From Antilocapra americana (lineage: Eukaryota; Chordata; Mammalia; Artiodactyla; Antilocapridae): a DNA stretch of 64,000 nucleotides. The stretch spans positions 3,592,828 through 3,656,827 of the forward strand of contig ML664174.1 of NCBI GenBank assembly GCA_007570785.1, given 5' to 3'. The first letter of the stretch is position 1; each line of letters begins with the position of its first letter. The translations under genes and the position numbers were made by a program. This document shows positions 12,521-24,292 of this stretch, in pieces. The notes under the pieces are model-generated. The model did no database searches. It had not been told where the DNA came from and saw only the letters and a list, made by a program, of their open reading frames with translations.

Positions 12521-13227
12521 TTATAATCGTTGCTGTGGTTGTTGTTGCTATCACTGGAAAAACAACCAGGAAAACAAAAATAAAACAAAGGGAAGAGTAC
12601 TTCAAGAAACAAGAATGGCAGCCAACATACGATAGCCAAAGGCACCAAACAAGCTCCTTCAGCCACCTGAAAAACGGGATGGGGCCACCTGTTCCACCCT
12701 CCTCCTCCTAAGGCTCTCCTGGAGGCCACACAAAAGCATCAGAACACACAACTAATACCACAGAACACACAACTAATACCACAGAACACACAACTAATAC
12801 CGTATATACCGTCACTGACCAGCGGGCCCCCACAAACACTGAACTTTCGCAGTGAGCTGTAAACAGACATTAAATTATTATCCTAACAACAACAAAATCC
12901 AAAGAATAGTTTTTTGTGTTTTTTTTTTTAAATCGCACAACAGCTGGATAAAAAGTAAAAAAAACACAGTAATTCTCCACTACCCAGTAACACCAAATAC
13001 CATATCTGGAGCCTTAGACCAGCAGAATCATCAAAACTTTGAGGGAAGTATCAGCCATTCTGAAGGCAATCTAGAAGTGCTTAGAAAAAAAAAAAGAAGA
13101 AAAAAAAAACCCCGACTGCATCAAGGCTCCACAGGTTCGTTTTAGGTATTACAAGGAAACAGAGTACAGCGGATTTAAACTGCATTTTACTTCAACCATG
13201 AACACTGAAATACAGCAATTTTCAAGC
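12521..13227. other. Single-copy sequence with A-runs
   Basis: Apart from the 21-bp tandem repeat at 12740-12801 and A-rich runs near 12918, 12950 and 13085-13110, nothing is recognised. Confidence 0.5.
12740..12801. repeat. 21-bp minisatellite, three copies
   Basis: A unit starting 'cagaacacacaactaatacc' is repeated head to tail about three times without mismatch. Perfect identity suggests a recent expansion or a variable-length locus. Confidence 0.95.
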
Positions 13228-13445
13228 GTTGCATGCATGCTCAGTTATTGGGTCATGTCCGACTCTTTGTGATCCCACTGAGTATAGCCTGCCAAGCTCC
13301 TCAGTCCGTGGGATTTTCCAGGCAAGAAAACTGGAGAGGGTTGCCATTTCCTTCTCTGAGGGATCTACCCAACCCAGGGATCAAACCCTAGTCTCCTGCG
13401 TCTCCTGGAACTGGAAGGCGGATTCCTTAGCACTGAGTCACCTGA
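13228..13445 (-). mobile_element. Bov-tA SINE, antisense
   Basis: The reversed Bov-A body ('gtcatgtccgactctttgtg', 'ccaggcaagaaaactggaga') is followed by a reversed tRNA head ending 'agcactgagtcacctg'. It carries an extra short segment ('tctcctggaactggaaggc') next to the tRNA part. Confidence 0.92.
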
Positions 13446-13755
13446 TTACTCTTCGTATTACTATGTCCTACAAAGTTTCCTTTCACCTACCTGCGTCATA
13501 AATTATGTTACACTTAAACTTGGTGTCTGCTCGCTTTTGCTCAGCCTTATATCCCTGAGCATCAACAGGTGCTGGCTGGGCTGGCGATGCTATTATGGGC
13601 ACAAAACAAGGGCCTGTAGCTCCCCATCCCATTATGTAGTGTTGAGGACCACATATCAGTTCTTTAAAATTTCCCAAAGTGTCTGGCATTATTCAAGATT
13701 CCCTTGTGCAAAACAAACACTGCGACTCGATGGCGTGTTCGGGTAAAGTCTAAGG

Positions 13756-13953
13756 CAGGGGTCCCCAACCCCCAGGATCTAATCAATGCCTGATGATCTA
13801 AGATGGACTTGATGTAATAATTATAGGGAAAAAAAGCACACAATAAATGTCTTATGCTTGAATAATCCTGAAACCATCCCTCTGACTCTGGTCCGTGGAA
13901 AAACTGTCTTCCACAAAACGGGTCCCCGGTGCCAAAAAGGTTGGCGACCACTG
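13756..13953. mobile_element. Non-autonomous hAT DNA transposon with target duplication
   Basis: It begins 'caggggtccccaaccccc' and ends with the inverted match 'ggttggcgaccactg'. Eight-bp flanks 'gtctaagg' (13748-13755) and 'ctctaaag' (13954-13961) agree at 6 of 8 bases, as expected of a hAT target duplication. The interior ('ggtccgtggaaaaactgtct') matches an internally deleted mammalian hAT element whose family name I cannot fix. The antisense 95-codon frame is non-coding. Confidence 0.85.
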
Positions 13954-13961
13954 CTCTAAAG

Positions 13962-14915
13962 ATGGCAACCCCATTCTCTCAGTGAAGAAGGAGGAGTGAA
14001 CAGCACACACGTCCTGGGCTTGGCTCAACAGGGCCTCATGTCAACACCATTCTCCAGGAACCAAAGGAAAAGAGGTCACTCTGGTTTCTCACAGTTCTGC
14101 TAAGTATTGTACACAAACTATTTGCAAGTAAATAAATAAATCAACACATCTCCTGATCTTTCGGGATAAGCAAAAGAAATACTAACCTGGGAACTGTGAG
14201 TGGGAAACGGTCTCAGGCATTGTAAAAGTCTGATGCATATCCACTCCCTGTCCCAAGAATTGTGAATCAGGAGAGTCTGGGAATTTTTTAAACTTCTGTC
14301 TTCTGAAGTTGCTCTGATTTCAGGGCATTCTCCCACCACCCCAAGGAAAAGTACTGAATGGTATACTTTATTTTCTTTTTTCTGAATGAATGCTAATTTG
14401 ATTGGGAATTTTATACAGGTCCCACTGAAGTGAATGAAGTCATTCTTTGCGTCCACAGGGAGACAGGAAGTCTGTAGCTCTGCACTACCTATAAACACTC
14501 TGAGCACCTAAGAGGTGGTCATGGGCATTACTTTGGGGACATAAATTGCCTGGCCCTGTCCCTAATGCACCTGCTAATAACTATATACAGAAACTAGACC
14601 CCTTGGTTCTGAGTATCTGAATGCAAAAAAAAAAAAAAAAAAAAACGAAACGTTCTAACAAAACGTCTAAAATGTCTTGTTCTGTTGTGTTTTAATGACT
14701 ATAGCAGGATTGCCAGGACAGAAACTGATAACCAAAGAAAAACGATTCCAAGATTGTCTGGATTTCACGTTACTTATCTCCTATGGGTCCAAGAGATAAA
14801 AACTGTAACTCCAGGCTCTTCTTCCCCTTATCCCTGCCAGCACTTCAGCAGGTGCCAAAGAAGGATGGATTCCATAGAGCTCAAGGAGGAGGGGGTCCCT
14901 GCACAAGGTCTTTCC
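13962..14915. other. Single-copy stretch with a 21-A run
   Basis: A pure A-run occupies 14625-14645. No gene or named repeat is recognised. A 129-codon antisense frame at 14118-14507 shows no domain. Confidence 0.5.
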
Positions 14916-15052
14916 TTTTTTTTTTTTTTTTAAAACTTGGCTGCGCCGGGTCTTAGTTGCAGTGTGTGGGACCTAGTTCCCTAACCAAGGATGGAACTCA
15001 AGGGCCCCTGCACAGGGAGCATGGCATCTTAGCCACCAGGCCACTAGGGAAG
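14916..15052 (-). mobile_element. CHR-2-type SINE, antisense
   Basis: It starts with a T-run (reversed A-tail), then 'ttggctgcgccgggtcttag', and finishes at the reversed head 'caggccactagggaagta'. This is the standard short CHR layout. Confidence 0.85.
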
Positions 15053-17332
15053 TAGTAGTCTTGTCCCCTGAGAAAGTTCTTCTCAGCATCAGGAGGATGA
15101 CAGTGGGTCTCCAGTGGGAGAGGGTGGCACCAGTGTATGGGCAACTACAGCTACAGACATCTGTAAACACCATTTAAGATTCTGAGTTTACTTTGGTACT
15201 AAAAGTCTGAATTCTACTTAAGAGAAATTATTCTGCTTAAGCTACTTAGCATAACAAGACTGCAACCATCAAGAAAAACTGTTTAGTCATGACAGGGAAT
15301 GTCCAAAAAAGGAATTCTATAAGCATACTTGTTGGTTTTCCAAAGGTTCTGCTGCATACATCATCTCAAGTACATGAAATGTCTGCAACATCCTCTGCTT
15401 CAATTTGACAAGGAGCCTCCATGTAAAAGTCAATTTCATGTTTACCCAACAAAAGCCCGTCGGGCGGACTATAAGGAATGAGTAGCAAAATTCTTCATCA
15501 GTAATTAAATTTGATCAGATGCAAAACCAATGTATTGATTAGCCTTATGAAAAATACTAAAAACAGACAGAACCCACAATACGACTAAGGTCTCATGTAA
15601 AACCCTTCATGTGCCAAAAAATAATACCCACAACCAACTCTTAGGTGCCCAGAGCATTCACAAAGTGTGGCGTTACAGTGCTTCCCACCTCTCTAGGACA
15701 CAAAGGATTATAATTATAAAATGGAATTATGATAGGCTAAAGGTGTTCAGAGGCAGATGACAGTGACATCCCTTATAGTGTAAAAATCAAATTTTAGGAC
15801 TCTTTGAACTCTCAAGCTGTAAGCACAAAATTTATCTCCCTACCTGCTGCTATAAACTGGCTCTCAGATGAATCATGTCCAGAAGCTTCCGAAGAATATT
15901 GCAATAATCACCTCAATGTGCAACATGCCATATTACAATGCTATACTGTCTTGAAGAAAATGTCAAAGTTAGAAGCAGGCTCTGTTAGGATGATCAAATC
16001 CCCAAGTAAATACATTTCCCTCTTACTGAGTTATCATCACTCTTTGAGAAAAACAAATCATAGTTAATACTTACACATATTTATTTCAAATTTCTCATTA
16101 TTAAATGTTAACAAAATAGCACTTTTTCATAATTAATTACTAGAATTACGAAAATATATTTCAAGTTGCTAGGGGAAAAAATTCCATTACTGTTCTATGC
16201 TCTGGCAAAACTTCTTGCATTTCCATCTCTACTCTGGGCTTCGTGTCAAGTAAATGAAATCTTGGCTAGAAAGGAGATATCTTAATTTAGGGTAGTGACC
16301 CTTTCTAAAGCAAATGGAAGAGAATGCCAATACTAAATGCTCTATGTTGTTTAATTTAACCTAAAAGATTTTATATTTTTAGTAACTTTGATTCTATTTG
16401 GTTATTTTATCTAAAAAGAAGTTTAAAGTGTTACTTACATTTTGAAGCAACATATCAAAAGAGTATTTAAAAATCTGTATCACTAGCAAAACCCACAGAA
16501 CCCAAGAGTAGAGTCTTAATTAAAAACTTCAGCAGTTTTCCCATCAACTACAATGACTCCATGGGCACAACTGCCAAAGATTCATCCAACATTCATTCAA
16601 CAGGCATTGATTTAGGACTTACTCTATCCCACAGACCATTATCTACTCAGCCATGGAGAGACAATGATGAACAAAACATGTACCTGACTGGAGAAATCTC
16701 AGGGACTGCACCCTCCTATGCATCACCCTCCTAGACATAATGAAAAACTGTGCTTCACAGTAAGTCCTAGTTCATTTAAACAAAATTTTTTAAAACAAAA
16801 TTTCTCTGTGCACTAATACTAATATATCAGGAAATGGTTACAAATAAGTATAAAAGTATAACCCTTTCCAAACAGCAGTATAATGGCTCTCTATCTTTAC
16901 AAATAATCTAGCTGGCTAAATAAAGGTTTAACCAGAGTCCTTGGGGAACTTCTGGGCAGTAACACAAGCACAGTGGTCCCCAGAGATCTGGCTGGAACTG
17001 ACTCTTCTGGGACTAGAAAAGCCAGCCCAGGGAAGGCCATACAGGGGTCTCATTTGAATGTTTTGGCCAGAGTTAGGCCCCATGGGAAAGACTCCCTATA
17101 CAAGACTTTGGATCCGAAACAAATCCATAAATAACCTTCATCTGCAGCAGACTTAGTTCTGTGTATATAAAGTCAGTCACAGAAACACCATTATTTCATA
17201 TCTATGACAATATCACATTTCCGGACATCCCGCAGCCATAAACCCACCAAGCTGGCAAAATTGTGAAAATTTATACAATCAGAACTACAGTTCAAAAAAA
17301 AAAACAAAACTAGGTTTTACAGTCTTTCTTAG
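15053..17332. other. Single-copy sequence; possible L2 piece at 16575-16700
   Basis: Bases 16575-16700 ('acattcattcaacaggcatt' to 'gatgaacaaaacatg') resemble the reversed 3' end of L2. The remainder shows no gene or repeat I can name. Confidence 0.45.
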
Positions 17333-17437
17333 ATGCATGCCAAGTCGCTTCCCAATCCAGGGACTGAACTCGCGTCTCTTATTTCTCCTGCATTGGCAGA
17401 CGGGTTCTTTACCACTAGCGCTACCTGGGAAGCCCTC
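17333..17437 (-). mobile_element. Deleted Bov-tA SINE, antisense
   Basis: Only the extreme 3' end ('catgccaagtcgctt') and the reversed tRNA head ('ttaccactagcgctacctgg') remain. The Bov-A middle is missing. Confidence 0.8.
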
Positions 17438-17447
17438 TTTCCTGGAT

Positions 17448-17757
17448 GTGTTGGGCTGTGCTTAGTCTCTCAGTCATGTCTGACTCTTTGTGACCCCATG
17501 GACTGTAGCCCACCAGGCTCCTCTGTTCGTGGGGATTCTTCAGGCAAGAGTACTGGAATGGGTTGCCACGCCCTTCTCCAGGGGATCTTCCTGACCCAGG
17601 GGTTGAACCCAGGCCTCCTGCATTGCAGGCAGATTCTTTATCATCTGAGCCACCAGGGAAGCCCAAGAATACTGGGGTGGGTAGCCTATCACTTCTCCAG
17701 GGGATCTTCCCGACCCTGCATTGCAGGCAGATTACCAGCTGAACCACCAGGGAAACT
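17448..17757 (-). mobile_element. Bov-tA nested within Bov-tA, antisense
   Basis: A complete Bov-tA (17452-17665) is followed directly by the remaining 5' part of another (17666-17757, 'aagaatactggggtgggtag' to 'accaccaggg'). Read on the minus strand, the inner copy entered the outer one after 'cagtattctt'. Similar flanks 'ctttcctggat' (17438-17448) and 'ccttcctagat' (about 17760-17770) fit a target duplication for the outer element. Confidence 0.8.
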
Positions 17758-18174
17758 CTCCTTCCTAGATAGTAAAACTTACATTCTCTTCCTACTGAAT
17801 TTTAACTTCCCCTAGCTCTATCTTTAAAGAATTTAATAGGCATTCAATTGCATTCAAAGATATAACTAAAGATAAAATTCAAATTCACTGTGAAAAATAA
17901 ATCTTATTCTTCACCTCTGGGGCAGCCATCTTCACCTGCCCCAAATCCATCAACAGTTTCACAGTATCTAATGTAAAAAGAGTCCAAATTCTTTATCTAG
18001 GTATACCAAGTCCTACACAAGTCAGTTCCAAACTAATTTCCCAACTTATTTCCCGCTATACCTCTTCACTCAGCCATCACTCCAGGCAAACTAAACTACT
18101 CTCTTACCAAACACACTCTTCACTTTATCTTTTCCCATGCTTTTTCTCATATTTTCCACCTGCATTAAATACCC
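17758..18174. other. Short single-copy spacer
   Basis: Pyrimidine-rich in its second half. No gene is seen. Confidence 0.5.
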
Positions 18175-18182
18175 ACTGACAC

Positions 18183-18770
18183 TTGTTTTATTTGGGGGGC
18201 TCCAAAATCACTGCAGATGGTGACTGCAGCCATGAAATTAAAAGATGCTTGCTCCTTGGAAGAAAAGCTATGACCAACCTAGACAGCATATTGAAAAGCA
18301 GAGACATTACTTTGCCAACAAAGGTCTATCTAGTCAAAGCTATGGTTTTTCACATCATGTATGGATGTGAGAGTTGGACTATAAAGAAAGCTGAGCACCG
18401 AAGAACTGATGCTTTTGGACTGTGGTGTTGGAGAAGACTCTTGAGAGTCCCTTGGACTTCAAGGAGATCCAACCAGTCCATCCTAAAGGAGATCAGTCCT
18501 GGGTGTTCATTGGAAGGACTGATGTTGAAGCTGAAACTCCAATATTTTGGCCACCTGATGTGAAGAACTAACTTATTGGAAAAGACCCTGATGCTGGGTA
18601 AGATTGAGGGCAGGAGGACAAGGGGACGACAGAGGATGAGATGGTTGGATGGCATCACTGACTCAATGGATTTGAGTCTGAATAAGCTCCGGGAGTTGGT
18701 GATGGACAGGGAAGCCTGGTGTGCTACAGTCCATGGCGTCGCAAAGAGTCAGACACGACTGAGCAACTGA
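18183..18770 (+). pseudogene. BovB reverse-transcriptase polyprotein, C-terminal remnant
   Basis: Two collinear frames (126 and 64 codons) encode the region after the reverse-transcriptase core. Recognisable pieces are 'KITADGDCSHEIKR', 'YGCESWTIKKAEHRR' and '[15 protein letters not shown]'. The frame is cut at the 'QYFGHLM' position by a CGA-to-TGA-type change, a likely CpG transition. The catalytic core and endonuclease are absent, so the protein is dead. The first methionine is not a real start. Confidence 0.9.
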
Positions 18771-18780
18771 ACTGAACTGA
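18189..18780 (+). mobile_element. 5'-truncated BovB LINE with target duplication
   Basis: This is the BovB 3' part: the C-terminal coding region, then the 'gtccatggcgtcgcaaagag' 3' end and an 'actgaactga' tail. The flanking 'actgacacttgttta' occurs at 18175-18189 and again at 18776-18790, the second copy merging with the tail. This is a textbook 5'-truncated target-primed insertion. Confidence 0.95.
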
Positions 18781-19914
18781 CACTTGTTTATAACTGCAAA
18801 CAGCATCCACGCTACTGGGCCTAGTTAAAGTGTGGTCTCTTCTGAGCCTTTGTTAGTGCCTCTCTGCTGAATGCCCACAGGGTGGGCTCCTCAAGTGCAC
18901 AGATGTGTGCTTTGGGAACAAACATCATTGAAATCTCAACTCTGCACCTTCCCTGGACACAGGCTGGGCAGGATGGAGTGACTGAGCCTGGAGCAGCGGG
19001 AGGCCTAGGCCCCTGTGGACCCAGGCCCCTAACCTCTTACCACCCCCCCGCGCCAAGGAAGCAGCGGCTGCCCAAACAAATCTGCACACATTTAGAAGCT
19101 CAGAACCAAGCACGTTCATTATCTCATTGTTCCATGGTCAAACACCCAGCAGGCCTGGCTAGTTCCCCTGCTCTGGGCCCCACCAGGCTGAAATCAAGGT
19201 GTTGGCCTGGCTGTGTTCCAACCTGGAGGCGTTGGGGAGAGTCTGCCCACGTGGTCACTCTTTTCCAGTCGGCTGAGTCTGGTTCCACTCGACTGTAGGA
19301 CGCAGGGCCCTGTTCCCTTGCCAGCCGTCAGCTCCTCGAGGCCTGGCACATTCCCAACTCCTGGCCTTCAAGCCGAAACAGCAGCTCAGACGCCTTGCCT
19401 GCCTTTTCTTTAGCCAACTCTCTCTGACTTCAGCGGAACCACCTCTCTGCTTTTAAAGGCTCGTGGGATTAGACTGGACCCACCTGACTCAGGATCATCT
19501 CCCACCTCAAGATCTTTGATCACATCCTCAAAGTTCCTTTTGCCAAATAATGTGTTCACAGACTCCAGGGATTCATCTAATGGTTTTATCTGTTGACAAT
19601 CTCTGCTTAAACCATCTACCGCATCAGAGGTTACAAAATGGTGGGATGTTTAAGTCAGTCGTCCTTTTAACATTATTAAGTAGAATTTTTCTGTTAAGAA
19701 TTTTATCAGTCATGGCCATCTGTTTATGCTGAAATAAAGTCTGCACAAAAAAAAAAAGAGAAAAAGAAAACTCAACTCTGCCACGTACAAGTCAGGCCTC
19801 GAGCAAGGTTACCTGCCTCACTAACCTCATTCTGAACAACACAGGGGCCCTATGTTGGGGTTCTATCCAACATTCACTGACGTGCATTCCACTCTCAGTG
19901 CTTACAAATGGGGA

Positions 19915-19985
19915 CGTGCTGACCTTGGGAAAAGAACTGACATGCCGTGAGCCTTGGCTTTCTCACTGGTCAAAGGGGAGGAGCT
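19915..19985 (+). mobile_element. MIR core fragment
   Basis: 'gctgaccttgggaaaagaac' and 'ttggctttctcactggtcaa' parallel the MIR central region (consensus 'tgtgaccttgggcaagt' and 'cagtttcctcatctgtaaa'). It is short. Confidence 0.5.
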
Positions 19986-20616
19986 GCACCAGTTTCACAG
20001 CAGAACAACACAAATACAGGAGTCGCTGCAGAACGCTGGCTCCGGCGCGCTGGGCCCTTCAGCCCCCTTCAGCCCCCACGTCCCTTCCATGGGATCAGCG
20101 ACCCCTCCTTTCTCCAGGCCCCACTGCGCCTGTGCTCCCCCTGTCACTTCTGCCTGTCTCCACCATCAGACACCCCCTCTCCATGGCAGCTTTATGGACT
20201 GAGTCTAGACCCCCTAGCATTTTTAATATGAAGTGCTTCATCAGTATAAATCAAAGCACACAAATAAAATCAAAGCGCTGGGAGATTCCAAGGCTGAAAA
20301 ACAAAGGAAAACACCTGCTGAAATGCTGCTTGTTCTTTAAGCTCCAGTTCACATCATAATAGCTGGGACTTCCCAAAATCCTGGCAGTGGAGTACAGTCC
20401 TGACCTCTGACTGTGACCTCCTCTATGATGGTTTCTGCACCTTCTCCAAAAAAGGTGCTTAACTCTGGAGGCATCCTCACTCATCACCAATTCACCTCTC
20501 ATACACAACTCCCCACACCCTTCCCTTCCCTGGACTTTATGTTTCCCATCATCTTACCTCCCTGATCAGGAGCTTGAGGAGGGCAAGGCCTACGTGTGAC
20601 TGGTCTTTCTTTCCAG

Positions 20617-20844
20617 TCCTTCCTCCCCACCAAAGAACATGAACTGAATGAACTAAAAGGGAGTGTCAAAGCCTCTAGAAAAATATCATCCAAATCACAA
20701 GGTAATTCAAGTGATTCCTCCCCTCCAAGACCACAAAGTCAAGGTTTGAAGAGATCTAGACCTCCTTCTTACCTTTTGGGAAGAAAGTCAACAAATCTCT
20801 TAAAATCAGAAGAAAACATGCTCCCTGAATATGGTTTTCATTAG
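20617..20844 (+). other. Weak exon candidate
   Basis: A pyrimidine tract and AG ('ggtctttctttccag') end at 20616, an open frame follows to 20844, and an 'acaag/gtaatt' donor-like site lies at 20701-20702. The Ser/Lys/Arg-rich peptide resembles no family I know. Such combinations occur by chance, so this is a pointer only. Confidence 0.12.
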
Positions 20845-22016
20845 TAGTAAAACAATCAGAAACAATAGAAAACAGTGAACTGAAACCAAAAACGTCAAGG
20901 GGAAAAAACTGTCCTTTCGAACTTTATAATGTTCATAATGCTTTAACATTCTTCTCTCCTCAAGCCAAATGCTTTTCTTAGAAAAATAAATCAATGCTTA
21001 ACATTCCATATTCATGAGGAGTTATAAAAACAAGCTGGCATACACTCTGGTAGAGCTTTTATAAGTTACTGATTAATCAAATTAATGAAAGTTGACTTAC
21101 AAAATACACTTTGAATTCACTCTTTTCCAATGTGGGTATCACCTCATTAAAACATCTGTTTTCTATCTCTAACATTTCGGAATCGGCAAACCTACACGAG
21201 AAACAGAGGGTTCCCACCCCCTTTTATAGTGAGGGCTGGCGGCAGTAAAGAGGAAAAGCCTGGGATTCTGGAATTACATACTGACGTTCCTCTCTCCTTG
21301 TCTGGAGCGTATTCCTTGACAGTGTAAAAAGAAACAGAAGCGTCAGTTCAATCCTGAGTTCACTGAGGCCCAAGGAGCTAAGTGCTGTAACAGAAACTCA
21401 TGGAAAAACCAGCAGTCCTTCATGTGGCCCTCTTTCTCTGTGCAGTCTGCCTGGGAGAGCCCCTTTCAAGCTCTCCTTAGGACACCAGGGACAAGCTGCT
21501 GGAAGTGTCCTCCCCAAGCTAAAAGTGAGTGAGCTGATCAAACCAAAGAAGAGTATGTAGGGAAGCCAGAGGGGGGAGAATTCTGCCCTCTTGGGATTTC
21601 TGGATCAGTTCTAAGAACTTTCCATTTCCCACTGCAAGCAGCACCCATCAATTCCCATAGTAACCAGCCCACAGTTTTCTTTCCAGCTGGTCCACAAGGG
21701 AAGCATGCGTGCTGCAGACAGAGACACACAAGAGCATGACCCAATCCGATCACTGCTGAGTGGCTTAAACACTCGGATTCTACCTCCTGGATTCCTTTAA
21801 CTCCCAGGTTACCAGGCGGTTCTCTTCTTTCTCCCTTCAATTTGATGCTTAGATAATGAAGGGGACTTTTTTCCTAGGACTCTGCACAAAACAATGTTCT
21901 GTGTTCCGTTGCAATTTTGATTCAAGTCTATTTGGTACTAAAGCAATCATGTCTCCCCACCACACTGTGCATAAATGTTTGCTGAATGAAGGACTCCTCT
22001 GGTACAGAAATAGAGG

Positions 22017-22050
22017 TTTCAAAGATATGGGGGTTTCAAAGATATGGGGG
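22017..22050. repeat. Perfect 17-bp tandem duplication
   Basis: 'tttcaaagatatggggg' is repeated exactly twice, back to back. Confidence 0.95.
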
Positions 22051-22679
22051 TACAGAGTTGAGATCCAAGGAAACGATGAAGAAACTGCATTCCCAAAAGG
22101 AATGAAGAGCAGAAGAAGAGAGGGCTGAAGTGGATGGAGACAGACTTGTTTTTGTGAAGAGGATTCCTCAGGCTGATTGGGCAGGATGGGAAACAGGAGG
22201 AGGACCATGAGGACAGAAAGTGTTTCCGTTCCCGAAACGTTCATCAAGGGACCTGCCATCAGCAACCATGCCTGCGACGGTGATTTTCAGCACAGAAAGG
22301 GTCAAGGGTCAGTTCTAACATGTTCATCTAAAGAATGATTAAGCTGCAAAGATTTTTTTAAATTAAAAAGGTGGAGAATCAAATTAAAAGAGTTCAGCAT
22401 GGGCTATGAACCAGTCCTGCAAGAGTGCACACGGTCAACAGATCTTAACGACTGAGAGGGGAAGAAGAACGAGGTGGGCAGAGTGCTGCAAACAGTAGTG
22501 CTTGCCATTGCCCCTGGAGTCAAAGCCTCACTGCCAACAGTCACTCATTTTCCTTAGGGGAGATGCTAAGTAACGCAGATGGAAGGTTCTAGGTAGGCAC
22601 GCATACATCTTAAATTTTAGTAAATACTACCTAGTTACTTTTTAGCAAGGATCTCACATCAGTGTGGATGAGTTCCTTA

Positions 22680-22858
22680 TTTTTTTAGTATGTATTTATT
22701 TATTATCTTGGTTGCAGCACCTGGGATCTTTCATTCTGGTAATGGCATACAAGATCTAGTTCCCTGGCCGGGGACCGAACCAGGCCCCCTGCATTGGGAG
22801 CATGGAGTCTCAGCCACTGGACCACCAAGGAAGCCCCAAGGAAGCCCCAACACCTGGG
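22680..22858 (-). mobile_element. CHR-2-type SINE, antisense, with target duplication
   Basis: A T-rich tail and 'tatttatttattatcttggt' are followed by the reversed B box 'ggggaccgaaccaggcc' and head 'ggaccaccaaggaagcccc'. Flanks 'tgagttcctta' (22669-22679) and 'tgagttcttta' (22859-22869) differ at one base. The head contains an 11-bp tandem copy of 'aaggaagcccc'. Confidence 0.9.
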
Positions 22859-22869
22859 TGAGTTCTTTA

Positions 22870-23079
22870 AAATGTTTACCTACAGTTTGCAAGGCGCTGT
22901 GCTAATTACAGAACGCACAGTATAATAAAACAAAGACCCTAAACATGACTCATCATCATCAAGACTGTAGGGGAAATGGAAGAAAATACATGAAAACAGT
23001 GGTTTGTCCTGATAGGAAGGAATACAAGATTATGAGGAACTGCCCTGTATATTATCACTAATTTAAAAACAAGTTTTTT
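22870..23079. other. Short spacer
   Basis: AT-rich; nothing recognised. Confidence 0.5.
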
Positions 23080-23736
23080 AAAAAGCAGAATGGAACCACA
23101 TCAAACTAAAAAGCTTCTGCACAGCAAAGAAAACTATCAACAAAATGAAAAGGCAGCCTACTGAATGGGAGAGGATACCGGCAAAGAACATACCCAATAA
23201 GGGGTTAATATCCAAACTATACAAAGAACTCTTACAACTCAACATGAAAAAAATAAATAAATAAATTACTTGATTAAAAAGTGAGCAGAGGATCTGAATA
23301 GACATTTTTCCAAAGAAGACATACAGACAGCCAAGAGACACATGAAAAGATACTCAACATCGCTAATCATCACAGCAGTGAAAATCAAAACCACAATGAG
23401 GTGTCACCTCACACCTATCAGAATGGCTATTAACAGAAGACAACAAATAACAAGTGCTGCAAGAAGGTGGAGAAAAAGGAACCCTGCGCACTGCTGGTGG
23501 GACTGTAAATTGGTGCAGTCACTATGGAAAAATCGTATGGCGATTCCTCAAAAAGACTGAAAACAGAACTACCATGTGATCCAGCGATTCCACATCCGAG
23601 TATTTACTTGAAGAAAGCAAAAGCACTAATTTGAAAAGATATATAGACCTCTATGTTCACTGCAGTATTATTTACAATAGTCAAGATATGGAAGCAACCA
23701 AACTGCCCATCAATACATGCATGGATAAAGATGATG

Positions 23737-23775
<39 letters not shown>

Positions 23776-24292
23776 ATCTGCCATAAAAACAAAATACTAC
23801 CATTGGCAACAAAACAGATGGACCTTGAAGGCATCATGCTAAGCGATGTAAGTCAGAAAAAGACAAATAACATATGATCTCACTTATATATAGAATATAA
23901 GACAAAAACAAACATACCAAGCTCATAAGTACAGAGAACAGACTGGTGGTTGCCAGGGGTAGGGGATAAGGAGAGAGTGATATGGATGAAGAGGGCCAAA
24001 AGGTACAAGCATCTATTCATAAAATAAGTAATAAGGGGGATGTAACATACAACATGGCAACTATAGTTACTAACACTATATGGCAAACCTGAAAGTTGTT
24101 AAGAGAGCAGATCCTCCAAGTCCTCATCATAAGAGAAAAAAAAATGTATGTAACTATGTATGGTAACAAGCATTAACTATACAGATTGTGGTGATAATTA
24201 TGCAATGCATGTAAATATCATATCATTATGTTACACACCTGAAAGTAATACAATGTCATATGTCAATTATACTTCAACTGAAAAAATCAAGA
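23080..24292 (+). mobile_element. L1 3' fragment (ORF2 end plus 3' UTR), sense
   Basis: It begins in the L1 ORF2 C-terminal region ('gaaccacatcaaactaaaaa') and continues through 'aatcatcacagcagtgaaaa', 'tgctggtgggactgtaaatt' and 'catgctaagcgatgtaagtc'. It ends in the artiodactyl L1 3' UTR at 'tatgtcaattatacttcaac'. A (GT)15 run lies inside. Stops and frameshifts break ORF2; frames of up to 87 codons are remnants. Confidence 0.95.
23739..23768. repeat. (GT)15 microsatellite inside L1
   Basis: An uninterrupted dinucleotide run, probably variable in length between individuals. Confidence 0.98.

Larger units (their letters stand above)
18791..22668. other. Largest nearly repeat-free block; no defined gene
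   Basis: Bases 18880-20220 are noticeably GC-richer. MIR-like traces occur at about 19770-19835 and 19915-19980. Bases 19730-19765 hold an AATAAA followed by an A-run, like a retroposed 3' end. Many overlapping frames (up to 153 codons) lie in the GC-rich part but show no domain. A 17-bp perfect tandem duplication lies at 22017-22050. If an exon of a host gene is in this window, this block is a reasonable place to look. Confidence 0.45.

Noticed and set aside
13664..13951. 95-codon antisense frame
   Set aside because: It overlaps the non-autonomous hAT element, which encodes no protein.
17333..17815. 160-codon open frame
   Set aside because: It lies entirely over stacked antisense Bov-tA copies.
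19898..20359. 153-codon frame in the GC-rich block, with two overlapping frames of 94 and 82 codons
   Set aside because: It begins inside a MIR fragment. Three long overlapping frames in one place reflect GC composition rather than coding.
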